Source: VXOI01 sp965197575
Lineage (GTDB): Bacteria > Chloroflexota > Dehalococcoidia > Lucifugimonadales > UBA3495
DNA length: 64,000 bases
Direction of reading: 5' to 3'
Assembly (NCBI GenBank): GCA_965197575.1
Contig: OZ240214.1
Coordinates: forward strand, 2,604,001 to 2,668,000
Shown here one piece after another: positions 27,703 to 35,839 of the stretch. Every line of letters starts with the position of its first letter. The stretch's first letter is position 1. Position numbers and translations under genes: made by a program. The notes under the pieces are model-generated. The model searched no databases, was not told the DNA's origin, and saw only the letters and a program-made list of their open reading frames with translations.

Positions 27703-28536
27703 CTAAAGCGCCTGCCAGTAGCGGCGGCCTTCGGTGCGGACGATTCTGCCGAAGCCGGGAGCGGCCAGGTGGACGGCAGCCACCGGGATGCCGTCGCGCT
27801 CCAACCGGTCCATCATGCTGCGGCGGGTGATACGGGTCTGGTCCGGGTCGATGTCGGCCCGGGAAACCCAGTCGGTGTTCTCGATCTGCGCTGTGTTGTG
27901 CAACACGTCGCCCAGCACCAACCCTTGCTCGCCTTGGGACGAAATCAGCAGGCTCATGTGACCCGGTGTGTGGCCCGGCGTCGGCAGCGTGGTAATCTCG
28001 CTGGTCAGTTGGGTCTCGCCGTCCATCAGTTCCAGCACGCCCAGACCCTCCAACGGCCAGACGCAATCGGGGGCGTTGGGGAAGCGGGCCTCTATCAGGT
28101 CCGGGTCGTGGCAGGCTTCCCAGTCTTTGGCGCTGACGTAGTACCGGGCGTTGGGGAAGGTGGGGTGGTAGTGCCCGTCATGGGAAACCACGTTCCAGCC
28201 GATGTGGTCCCGGTGGGCATGGGTCATCACCACCATGTCCACCTCCTCGGGGCTAACGCCGTGGGCGGAGAAGTCGTTGAGCAACTCGCCCCAGGGCGTT
28301 TCCGGCGTGGGCTTGGGGCCCAGTCCGGTATCGACGGCGATGGTGTGACCGTCGGACCGTATGAGGAAGCAGGCTAGGTTGAAGCGGACGTTGCCCTCCG
28401 CGGTCAGGTGGTGTTCATGCCCGCCCCAGTCCTCCCTGGGGATGGCCGGAAAGAAGTTGCAAAGGTCGAATTCCAACAGCCCGTCGGAAAGGGAAGTGAT
28501 CTCAACGTTGCCTATGGTCAGCTTATTGCCTGCCAA
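27703..28536 (-). CDS. MBL-fold metallo-hydrolase
   Basis: A 277-residue metallo-beta-lactamase-fold hydrolase. The zinc signature is VVMTHAHRDHIGWN, a later histidine lies in TPGHTPGHMSLL, and LVLGDVLHNT supplies the bridging aspartate. It resembles N-acyl homoserine lactonase and related quorum-quenching or lactone hydrolases, but the substrate is open. It starts at TTG 28536, seven bases after AGGAGG. The truncated amidohydrolase follows 41 bases downstream on the same strand, which suggests a former two-gene catabolic operon. Confidence 0.87.
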   Translation of the reverse strand: MAGNKLTIGNVEITSLSDGLLEFDLCNFFPAIPREDWGGHEHHLTAEGNVRFNLACFLIRSDGHTIAVDTGLGPKPTPETPWGELLNDFSAHGVSPEEVDMVVMTHAHRDHIGWNVVSHDGHYHPTFPNARYYVSAKDWEACHDPDLIEARFPNAPDCVWPLEGLGVLELMDGETQLTSEITTLPTPGHTPGHMSLLISSQGEQGLVLGDVLHNTAQIENTDWVSRADIDPDQTRITRRSMMDRLERDGIPVAAVHLAAPGFGRIVRTEGRRYWQAL

Positions 28537-28654
28537 TTCCAGCCTCCTCTAATGGCGATTCCGGCCCGCGCCGGTTCATTGATCTCCGGGATTTCTGGCG
28601 CAAGTATAGAACGCCGATTCGAGGGGTGGCAAACCGGGAAAGGGGCAGCGGCGG

Positions 28655-29881
28655 CTAGTGGCGGTGGTCGGCCACCACGCGGCCGTCTTTCAGCACGAGC
28701 AGTAGTTGACGGAGGTGTTGGATGTCCTCCAACGGGTTGGCCGATACGGCGATCAGGTCGGCCCGCTTGCCGGGCTCCAGCGTGCCCAGTTCAGCCCCCA
28801 CGCCGCAGAGGTCGGCGGCGTTCTTGGTGGCCGCGGTCAACGCCTGCCAGGGAGTCGCGCCGTCCTTCACCCAGAGGCCGAGCTCCAGCAACGCCGAGTC
28901 GCGCAGGGGCAAAACGTCGGAACCCAAGGCCATACGCACCCCGGCGTTCAGGGCGGTCTGGAACCAGCGGCGGTGTTCTTCGGCAGCGGCGTCGGCCCGG
29001 CGCACCAAGTCCGGGGCCAGGCCCTTGCGCTCCACATAATCCCGTTCCCAACCGGACTCCGCTTGGCCCGGCGTAAGGTGGGTGATGGCTAGGGTGGGAA
29101 CGTACCAGGCCCCGCTCTCCAGGAAATCAGTGATGCAGTCTTCATCCATCACGTAGCCGTGTTCGACGCTGTGCGCGCCCAGCCGGATGGCGGCCTTCAC
29201 GGCCTCGGGGTTGGTGGCATGCGCCATGACCGGCGTGGAGCGCTGGCGGCACAAGGCAAACGCCGCCTCCAACTCTTCGGGCATCAGGAACGAGTCCAAA
29301 TGCCGGTCCCAGTGGGGCCCCATTATGCCGCCGGACAGGTTCAGTTTGACGTGGTCGACACCGTTCTTGATCTGCTCCCGGATGGCCTCGACGAATCCGT
29401 AGGGGCCGTCGCATTCCCGTGCGTGGCCCGAAGTCAGGAAATGACCTCCGGTGGTGGTAAGGAAGTTGCCGCAGGCGAAAACCCTGGGCCCGGCGGGTCC
29501 CGTCGGCGACTCGAAGGCCCGCTTCCAGGCCACGTCCATGAAGTGGCCCGCCCCGGCGCAGCGAACCGACGTCATGCCTGCCTCGGTCAGCCCTCGCATC
29601 AGGTTCTGGCCGAACCAAGCCGTAAGTTGAGCGGCGGTGGTGCCCGGAGGATTGGGGTATTCCGGGTGGATATGCACGTCCCACAGGCCGGGCAGCAGGT
29701 ACGCCCCCTGCAGGTCGATGACCTCGGACTGCCCGTTTTCCAGCGAAGGCGCGGGCCCTCCGGCGTCCGTCACCGACGTGATCCAGCCGTCGTCCACCGT
29801 CACCGTAACCCCCAGCCGCACCGCCGGGCTCACGCAATCGATCAGGTTGCAGTTGGTCAGCGTGAGGGTCAAGAAACTCAC
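28655..29881 (-). CDS. amidohydrolase family protein
   Basis: A 408-residue amidohydrolase. Metal motif LWDVHIHPE, lysine candidate NGVDHVKLNLSGG, histidines in VMAHATNPEA and SVEHGYVMDE, and aspartate in MALGSDVLPLRD. The C-terminus LGTLEPGKRADLIAVSANPL matches imidazolonepropionase-like enzymes. Its GTG start at 29881 shares one base with the minE stop codon, so it is probably the last gene of the minCDE transcript. A metabolic enzyme coupled to division-site genes is unusual and may simply be read-through organisation. Confidence 0.86.
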   Translation of the reverse strand: MSFLTLTLTNCNLIDCVSPAVRLGVTVTVDDGWITSVTDAGGPAPSLENGQSEVIDLQGAYLLPGLWDVHIHPEYPNPPGTTAAQLTAWFGQNLMRGLTEAGMTSVRCAGAGHFMDVAWKRAFESPTGPAGPRVFACGNFLTTTGGHFLTSGHARECDGPYGFVEAIREQIKNGVDHVKLNLSGGIMGPHWDRHLDSFLMPEELEAAFALCRQRSTPVMAHATNPEAVKAAIRLGAHSVEHGYVMDEDCITDFLESGAWYVPTLAITHLTPGQAESGWERDYVERKGLAPDLVRRADAAAEEHRRWFQTALNAGVRMALGSDVLPLRDSALLELGLWVKDGATPWQALTAATKNAADLCGVGAELGTLEPGKRADLIAVSANPLEDIQHLRQLLLVLKDGRVVADHRH

Positions 29882-30168
29882 TATCTGGCGGAGGCGGCGG
29901 CCAACTCGCTCAGGTCCTTGATCTCGATGTTGGAGACCAGCATGATCAGTTCGTCCAAGCGGCGGACTTCGAACTCCATGAAGTCGTCCTCGACTACCAT
30001 GTAGCGGGAGACCACCCGCCAGATTTCCCGTTTCATCTCTTCCATCTTTTCGGGCGCGAGGTCGATGCGGTCCTGCACCAAGACCAAACGCAGGCGGTTG
30101 CGCGCGGTGTCCTTGGAGTGCTCGTCCCGGTCGGCGAGTCCGAGCAGCCTAAGCAGTAGCTCACGCAT
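29881..30168 (-). CDS. minE: cell division topological specificity factor MinE
   Basis: A 95-residue MinE. It stimulates MinD ATPase and drives MinCD away from mid-cell. The anti-MinCD segment is recognisable as ARNRLRLVLVQDRIDLAPEK, and the C-terminal topological domain contains MKREIWRVVSRYMVVEDDFM. Length is normal. Its start overlaps the minD stop by eight bases. The order minC-minD-minE with overlapping genes indicates one translationally coupled operon. Confidence 0.93.
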   Translation of the reverse strand: MRELLLRLLGLADRDEHSKDTARNRLRLVLVQDRIDLAPEKMEEMKREIWRVVSRYMVVEDDFMEFEVRRLDELIMLVSNIEIKDLSELAAASAR

Positions 30169-30979
30169 GGGAATAAGCCCTCCCGTTCATACCCACCATA
30201 TCCCGGATCTTGGTCAGCAAGCCCCCCTTGGACACCACCTCGACCAGCGGCACGTCGTCGCCGTCGATGCGCGCGCCGATGCGCAGGAAGGCGGCACCGG
30301 CGGGCGACCGTTTGTCGTGTACCACCGGGATGCCGCGGTTGGCGGCCACCACCGTGCGTTCGTCGGCGGGCACCAGCCCGATGACCTCCACCGCCAACAG
30401 CCCTTCTACATCCTTTTGGTCCATCATGTCGCCGCGGCGCACCATATCGGCGGCGATGCGGTTGATGATGAGACGGGGCCGGTGCAGGCCCTCGGCCTCC
30501 AGAAGTCCGATCACGCGGTCGGCGTCGCGGATGGCCGAAACTTCAGGAGTCGTTACGATGATCGCTTCTTTCGCGGCGGCGGTGGCGTTCTTGAAGCCCT
30601 GTTCGATGCCGGCCGGGCAGTCGATCAGCACGTAGTCGAACTCCCGCTCCAACTCGGCGCACAATGCCCGTAGCTGCTTCGGCTCGACGCTGTCCTTGTC
30701 GCGGGTCTGGGCCGCCGGGATGAGAAACAACTCCAGGCCGTGCTTGTCTTGAATCATGGCCTGGCGCAGCTTGCACACGCCCTCGACGACGTTCACCAGG
30801 TCGTAGACGATGCGGTTCTCCAAGCCCATGATCACGTCGAGGTTGCGCAGGCCGATGTCGGTGTCGACGACCACCACCCGTTGGCCGCGCATGGCGAGGG
30901 CCGTGCCCAGGTTGGCGGTGGCGGTGGTCTTGCCGACGCCGCCTTTGCCGGAGGTGATAACGATTGTCTTACCCGTCAT
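30161..30979 (-). CDS. minD: septum site-determining ATPase MinD
   Basis: A 272-residue ParA/MinD-type ATPase that binds the membrane and recruits MinC. The deviant Walker A motif is ITSGKGGVGKTTATANLG, Walker B-type segment FDYVLIDCPAGIEQGF, and VVVDTDIGLRNLDVIMGLEN marks MinD. The C-terminus (GLLTKIRDMVGMNGR) gives an amphipathic membrane-targeting helix. The ATG at 30979 overlaps the end of minC by 11 bases. Confidence 0.96.
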   Translation of the reverse strand: MTGKTIVITSGKGGVGKTTATANLGTALAMRGQRVVVVDTDIGLRNLDVIMGLENRIVYDLVNVVEGVCKLRQAMIQDKHGLELFLIPAAQTRDKDSVEPKQLRALCAELEREFDYVLIDCPAGIEQGFKNATAAAKEAIIVTTPEVSAIRDADRVIGLLEAEGLHRPRLIINRIAADMVRRGDMMDQKDVEGLLAVEVIGLVPADERTVVAANRGIPVVHDKRSPAGAAFLRIGARIDGDDVPLVEVVSKGGLLTKIRDMVGMNGRAYSHA

Positions 30980-31856
30980 AAGGTACCCCTTTGATGTATG
31001 TAGAGAACCGGCCGGTGAACGGCGCTACTTGAATGGAACGGCGGCGAACGTAGGCGATCTTGGGGCCGGGAGCCGCTGCCTTCCCGGTCCGGCGGCTGGC
31101 CGGGCCGGCCTCGGCTTCGTACTCCCCGATCTTGATCCGGGGAGAGGTGATTTCCAAGGCGATGATGGCAGTTCCGGCGTCTCCCGACGCCCCGGCGTGG
31201 GCCAGCCCTTTCAGGCACCCGAAAACGACGATGTCGCCGTCGGACTGTATCTCCGCCCCCGGATTCACGTCGGCCAAGACGACCACGTCCCCGTCGTGAC
31301 GCACCGACTCCCCGGAGCGGAAGGTGCTGCGGATTAGCAGCGCTCGGGAGCGGTTGCGGCTGCGGTCATTGGCGGTATCCCGGAGCGCCTTTTTCGCGGG
31401 CGCCGAAGGCGGGAGCGCCGTTGCAACGGTTTCGGACGCGGGCGGCTGTAGAAACGCGGGAAGGTCGCTATGCGCCAAGGGCGGGTCGGCTTCCCACGGA
31501 TTGGCCTCCCACGGCTTAGCTTTCGAGGGCTCGGCCTCCCAATTCAGGGCGCCGGTCCCTAGAGAGTCGGCGGAGCACCAGAAGCGGGTAACGGTGAGGC
31601 CGGAGTGGGTCTCGATGATCCGCCGGATGGCGGCCAACTCCTCCGGGGAGCCGACGCGCCTTCCGGCATCGACGGATATGCTGCCCTTGGAGAACATTCC
31701 GTCGTTGGCCAAGAGGTACGCCCGCAGGTCTTCGGCCACCCGCTCGAAGGGGGTCTCCCCGTCAATCACGAAGGCAACATCGGAGCCCCGGCCGGTCACT
31801 TGGACCGTCGGGGACTTGGCTACGCGCTTAACAGGCCCGAAAACGACCACATCCAC
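30969..31856 (-). CDS. minC: septum site-determining protein MinC
   Basis: A 295-residue MinC, the FtsZ-antagonist partner of MinD. The N-terminal domain (about residues 1-105) is divergent. The C-terminal beta-helix domain is typical: IRSTFRSGESVRHDGDVVVL, DVNPGAEIQSDGDIVVFGCL, KGLAHAGASGD. Between them lies a long Pro/Ala-rich linker containing a small repeat (KPWEANPWEADPP). Starts at GTG 31856 close behind a GGAG. Order minC-minD-minE supports the call. Confidence 0.92.
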   Translation of the reverse strand: MDVVVFGPVKRVAKSPTVQVTGRGSDVAFVIDGETPFERVAEDLRAYLLANDGMFSKGSISVDAGRRVGSPEELAAIRRIIETHSGLTVTRFWCSADSLGTGALNWEAEPSKAKPWEANPWEADPPLAHSDLPAFLQPPASETVATALPPSAPAKKALRDTANDRSRNRSRALLIRSTFRSGESVRHDGDVVVLADVNPGAEIQSDGDIVVFGCLKGLAHAGASGDAGTAIIALEITSPRIKIGEYEAEAGPASRRTGKAAAPGPKIAYVRRRSIQVAPFTGRFSTYIKGVPYDG

Positions 31857-31883
31857 TCCGTCACTACAAGTTATGTCAGCTAG

Positions 31884-31912
31884 CTTATATCAAGCGGCAC
31901 TGCCGGGAACAA
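31884..31912 (-). promoter_or_regulatory. probable minCDE promoter
   Basis: On the minus strand TTGTTC (31912-31907) and TATAAG (31889-31884) are 17 bases apart, 28 bases ahead of the minC GTG. The surrounding 100 bases are the most AT-rich stretch of this region. Confidence 0.5.
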
Positions 31913-32129
31913 CAAAAATCTGCGCCAATTTTGAGCAAAATTTTAGATTATGTATAGTTGGCAGACTTTCCACAGTCTGAGAATCCGGCGTCCGGCAGGG
32001 CCAGCGTCAACGGAAGCGGCATAGCAGCTCGATGTGCCGATGGAGAGAGAAACACAAACGGAAAACCGGCGACCACTGATGGCCGCCGGTCTTGGTCCGA
32101 ATCCTGTGCTGGGGCGGAAAGCCGCGCCG

Positions 32130-33302
32130 CTAGTCCCTGGTGCCGAACAACGCCACGGAGCAGGTGAACGAACCGGGGCGGCCGCCGAGGTTGTGGGTCA
32201 GGCCAAGGTCGGCTTTCTTGAGTTGGCGCGCCCCGGCCTTACCTTGCAACTGCTTGTATACCTCGTAGATCATCCGTATGCCGCTGGCGCCTATGGGGTG
32301 GCCGAAGCATTTCAGCCCACCGTCGGTGTTCACTGGCAGGTCACCCTCCAGGGTGAACGTGCCAGCCTCAACGTCGACGCTGGCCCGGCCCCGGGGGCTG
32401 AACCCCAAGTCTTCGTAAATGATCAGCTCGGTGATGGTGAAGCAGTCATGCACCATCGCCAGGTCGATTTCTTGACGGGGGTCGCTGATGCCTGCCTCCT
32501 GGTAGGCCGACTGGCTGGCCCGCACCGACTCCGGGAAGTGGGTGAAGTCCCAGTCGTTGCGCATGATGCCGAAAGCGCCCACCGAAAGCCCGATTCCTTT
32601 GACCAGAATGTAGTCGTCGCGGAAAGTCTTGGCGATTTCGGGAGTGGTGATGATGGCTGCGGCCGCGCCGTCGCTCACGCCGCAGCAGTCGAACAGCCCC
32701 AGCGGCCAAGCGACCATCGGCGCATTCACTACCTGCTCGGCACTGACCTCGCGCTGGAAGTGGGCCTTCGGGCTCATGGTGCCGTTGTGGTGGTTTTTGG
32801 CTGCGATCTGCGCCAGAGTGCGCTTGCCCTCCTCGAACGGGATGTCGTACTCGTGGAAGTAGCGGGTGGCCGCCAAGGCGAACTGGGACGGCGGCGGCAC
32901 CGGCGGATTGACGTCGGCGCCGGGCGATTCGGCGATGGCCAGCCCGGAGAAGCCGGAGTCCTTCAATTTTTCCACGCCCAGCGCCAGCACGATGTCGTAG
33001 ATCCCGGCGGCAACGGCGTAGCAAGCGTTGCGGAAGGCGTCGGTGGCGGTGGCGCAGGCGTTTTCCACCCGGGAAATCGGGATGTAGTCCAGCTTCAGGG
33101 CGTCGGCCAACGGCTGCCCGGTGCGGAAGGAGGAAACGGTGCCCAGCCAGGCCGCCTGAATGTCCTTCCCCTCGACGCCGGCGTCGGCGTAAGCCTCGTA
33201 AGCGGCCTCCACCATCAGGTCGGCGGAGCTGGCGTCCCACCGCTCCCCGAACTTGGTGCAGCCCATGCCGATAATAGCTACCCGGTCCTTGATTCCGCTC
33301 AT
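32130..33302 (-). CDS. SCP2-type thiolase / acetyl-CoA acetyltransferase-like
   Basis: A 390-residue thiolase-fold protein of the SCP2/lipid-transfer type. The nucleophilic cysteine is in ISRVENACATATDAFRNA, and the histidine motif is LKCFGHPIGASGIRM. The glycine-rich end is LTHNLGGRPGSFTCSVALFG. These proteins act in degradation or carbon-chain chemistry of CoA esters, often together with a DUF35 (OB-fold, zinc-ribbon) partner. The partner domain is present here in the gene at 34260-35684. ATG 33302. The gene is last in a three-gene minus-strand unit. Confidence 0.9.
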   Translation of the reverse strand: MSGIKDRVAIIGMGCTKFGERWDASSADLMVEAAYEAYADAGVEGKDIQAAWLGTVSSFRTGQPLADALKLDYIPISRVENACATATDAFRNACYAVAAGIYDIVLALGVEKLKDSGFSGLAIAESPGADVNPPVPPPSQFALAATRYFHEYDIPFEEGKRTLAQIAAKNHHNGTMSPKAHFQREVSAEQVVNAPMVAWPLGLFDCCGVSDGAAAAIITTPEIAKTFRDDYILVKGIGLSVGAFGIMRNDWDFTHFPESVRASQSAYQEAGISDPRQEIDLAMVHDCFTITELIIYEDLGFSPRGRASVDVEAGTFTLEGDLPVNTDGGLKCFGHPIGASGIRMIYEVYKQLQGKAGARQLKKADLGLTHNLGGRPGSFTCSVALFGTRD

Positions 33303-33326
33303 GTCAATCCCCCCGGAAGTTGTACT

Positions 33327-34250
33327 TTATGGGCCTAGTATGTTGCCTAGGTGCTGCCGAAGGTCGGCCTCCAGACTGCTTTTGCCGCGTATTGTATTGT
33401 CGTAGAAAATTACGCGGTAGCCGCTGATGTCAAAAGGCAGGTCTGTAGTCTCCCGGTCGGCCAGAAGGATGGCAGGTTTTTGCAAGGCATGGGAATAGCC
33501 CAACTCATAGAACACGTTGGGATTGGGCGGCGTAATCTCGGCTATAACCGCGTGAGACTCGGCCAATCCCTGAGTGATGTCTTGGATAATGACGCCCGGC
33601 CGGTAAATGTCGGAAGCCCGGTACGCCTCTATTCCCAAATCGGCGCACACCGGCTGAATCACGTCTTCGTAGAGCGCATTGAATTGGTCGGTGAATTGCA
33701 TAATTACAAACGCGGAAGGCGCTTGAGTCGAGATTTCGACCGAACCGAATTCGACAGCGCCATCGCCAGTGGCAAATATTCCCACCTGACCCCGCGCCAA
33801 GGGTTGGCGCAATATGTGGGTAAGCACCCTGACCCCATCGACGGATAACCTTAGCCTTTGACCATCCAGCCGGACCTCGACGTCATATGGGCGACCAGCT
33901 TCCAGATACGAGCGTTTTCCCACTCCCTCGGCTTGTGTCCAGTCCATTCCTGGAGCAAACTCTGAAATCGCGTATGCCACATTGTTTCCGCCCAGCCCAA
34001 CCGTTACATATCGGGAATCTAATGAATAGTACCCCAAGAGAATATGTCCGGCCACAGCATCTTGCGACAGCTTAATTGATGTCTTAACCGTCCCCCGGCT
34101 CAGTACGCCTCCGCCGATTCTACTTCCACCGATAAGGATACCGTGCGGAGAAGGGCCTTCCGAGCCGACGTACTTGGCGTAGCGGTCGCTCAACTCCCAA
34201 TCTCCGGTGATCCCGGCCCATTTCCGCGGAAACCCGGCGGCGCCTACCAT
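33327..34250 (-). CDS. LamG-like + nucleoside-deoxyribosyltransferase/TIR-like two-domain protein
   Basis: A 307-residue soluble protein of two parts. Residues 1-177 look like a concanavalin/LamG-type beta-sandwich (KRSYLEAGRPYDVEVRLDGQ, LRLSVDGVRVLTHILRQPLA, GQVGIFATGDGAVEFGSVEI), usually a ligand- or sugar-binding fold. Residues 179-300 match the nucleoside 2-deoxyribosyltransferase/TIR-like group: FVIMQFTDQFNALYEDVIQP, RPGVIIQDITQGLAESHAVI, and PPNPNVFYELGYSHALQKP with the likely catalytic Glu249. Relatives of the second domain occur as nucleotide- or NAD-cleaving effectors in immunity. It starts nine bases after the HMG-CoA-synthase-like gene and ends 24 bases before the thiolase, so it is embedded in their operon. 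No signal peptide or membrane segment. Confidence 0.65.
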   Translation of the reverse strand: MVGAAGFPRKWAGITGDWELSDRYAKYVGSEGPSPHGILIGGSRIGGGVLSRGTVKTSIKLSQDAVAGHILLGYYSLDSRYVTVGLGGNNVAYAISEFAPGMDWTQAEGVGKRSYLEAGRPYDVEVRLDGQRLRLSVDGVRVLTHILRQPLARGQVGIFATGDGAVEFGSVEISTQAPSAFVIMQFTDQFNALYEDVIQPVCADLGIEAYRASDIYRPGVIIQDITQGLAESHAVIAEITPPNPNVFYELGYSHALQKPAILLADRETTDLPFDISGYRVIFYDNTIRGKSSLEADLRQHLGNILGP

Positions 34251-34259
34251 ATAATAACG

Positions 34260-35684
34260 TTATCCCTCTGTGGGCTCCGCCACTCGGCGGGGCGTCGCTT
34301 TCCAATAGTAGTTGTGGATGCCGTTGACTACCCGCAGTTTGCGGAAGCTCATTTCCACGGGCATTCCCACCTTTATCTCGTCCAGCTCGCGGTCGGTCAC
34401 CATGCACAACGTCCGGCCGCCTCCGTCAAAGTCCACCACCGCTATTACCAGCGGCGTGTCGGTGGTGCCAGCCAAGTAGTCCATGGAGTAAGTGAACACC
34501 TTGCCCGGCTGATCGCTAAGGCGCACCGGCGTGGCGTCGTCCCGCGACTGGCACTTGACGCAGACGCGCTGTGGCGGGTACTGCACGAACCCGCACTGGT
34601 TGCAGGTTGCGCCGTAGAACCGGATGTTGCGGTCGCCTTCCCGCCAGAGCGCGGAAACGGAGGGCGATTGGGCCTGGGGACGGCGAGAGGCGGCGTCGGT
34701 AAGCCAAACGTCCCGCCAGCGCGCGTAAGTCTCGTAGCTGTCCAGCACTTGTTTGGACTCCAGGAAACCGCTAACCCCGGCGCTGGCCCGGCCATTGGCC
34801 GCTTGATCGGTCGTCCGGAAGCCGATGACGTCGCTGCCGTCGCCGTAGGAAGCGGTGACTATGAGCTGGCCCGGGCCGGTGTCTTCCAAGGCCGAGACAA
34901 GCAGCATCAGCGGGAATGCCGCGCCCGTATTCCCCAGCCTGCCGAACATGGGGTCTTGCACCTGCTCGGCACTGAAGCCCAACTGCCGGGCCAACTGGCT
35001 ATGACGGCGACCGTCGGGCGCGTAGAGGGCCAGCTTGCCTACGTCCCGCGCCGCGATGCCCTGCTTTTCCATGAAACCGGCGAGCGCGTCGCCCAGGATG
35101 CGCTCCAGACCCTCCTCGATGGCGAACCTGTCCTCCCAAGAACGGACGAAGGGGTCTCCGGCGCTGCGCCAAGTGTCCATCATGTTTTCGGTGATGGTGT
35201 ATGCGCCTTCGTGTTCGGCTATGACGTTGTCGCGGGAGACGATGAACGCGGCCGCGCCGTCACCGGAGTTGCGTTCGGCCTCGCCCTTTGGCGCGCCCTG
35301 GCGGTTGTCGCTGGCAATGACCAGCACCTGCCCCGCCGACCCGGCGGCGACGGAGTCCAGGGCCGACTTGAGGGCGGTGGTCCCGGCGCGAAGCACGTCG
35401 GTGATGTCGGCGGTAAAAATGTCCCGGCGCAGGTCCAAGGCGGTGGAAATGATCGAGGCGCACTGCTTCTCGGCGTAAGGCGGCGTGGTGGTGGCGAAGA
35501 ACAGCCCATCAATCTGCTGCCGGTCTCGCCCTTTGAGGCAGTCGACGCCAGCGGCCACGGCCATGCTGACGCTGTCCTCGTCGAAATTGGCGATTGAACG
35601 TTCGACGCGGGAGTTCCAACCATCGGTTGCATCACCCAAGCGGTAACGGGGCACGTAGGCGCCGAAAGCTGAGATGCCTGCCAC
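34260..35684 (-). CDS. HMG-CoA-synthase-like / DUF35 zinc-ribbon fusion protein
   Basis: A 474-residue fusion. Residues 1-325 have a ketoacyl/HMG-CoA-synthase-like thiolase fold (ISAFGAYVPRYRLGDA, GDGAAAFIVSRDNVIAEHEG, FGRLGNTGAAFPLMLLVSAL). Residues 355-470 are a DUF35 module: zinc ribbon C361-x2-C364-x10-C375-x2-C378, then an OB-fold (VFTYSMDYLAG). Known HMG-CoA synthases have a nucleophilic Cys in a CKAGT-like motif; here the position reads VLRAGT (Leu98), and the catalytic His region (YAPDGRRHSQL) is altered, so the classical reaction is doubtful. Starts at GTG 35684. First gene of the unit with the two-domain protein and thiolase. Confidence 0.8.
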   Translation of the reverse strand: MAGISAFGAYVPRYRLGDATDGWNSRVERSIANFDEDSVSMAVAAGVDCLKGRDRQQIDGLFFATTTPPYAEKQCASIISTALDLRRDIFTADITDVLRAGTTALKSALDSVAAGSAGQVLVIASDNRQGAPKGEAERNSGDGAAAFIVSRDNVIAEHEGAYTITENMMDTWRSAGDPFVRSWEDRFAIEEGLERILGDALAGFMEKQGIAARDVGKLALYAPDGRRHSQLARQLGFSAEQVQDPMFGRLGNTGAAFPLMLLVSALEDTGPGQLIVTASYGDGSDVIGFRTTDQAANGRASAGVSGFLESKQVLDSYETYARWRDVWLTDAASRRPQAQSPSVSALWREGDRNIRFYGATCNQCGFVQYPPQRVCVKCQSRDDATPVRLSDQPGKVFTYSMDYLAGTTDTPLVIAVVDFDGGGRTLCMVTDRELDEIKVGMPVEMSFRKLRVVNGIHNYYWKATPRRVAEPTEG

Positions 35685-35839
35685 TAGCTGCCTCCGGGTA
35701 CGGTTGCCGCCATGCTAGCAGTTTGCCAAATCCAGTGTCAACGCGCCCTGTGATACAATTGAAAGCTGTGTCATGCTGGCGCAACGCCGCGTGCAATCCG
35801 CCGCCGTTCGCCGCTTTTCTACTGCTGAGGTGACGACTC

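Noticed and set aside
34143..35597. A 484-codon open frame on the plus strand opposite the HMG-CoA-synthase-like gene
   Set aside because: The protein is low-complexity (Val/Gly/Ala/His/Arg-rich) and matches no fold. The minus-strand gene has clear domains, so this is a GC-rich shadow frame.
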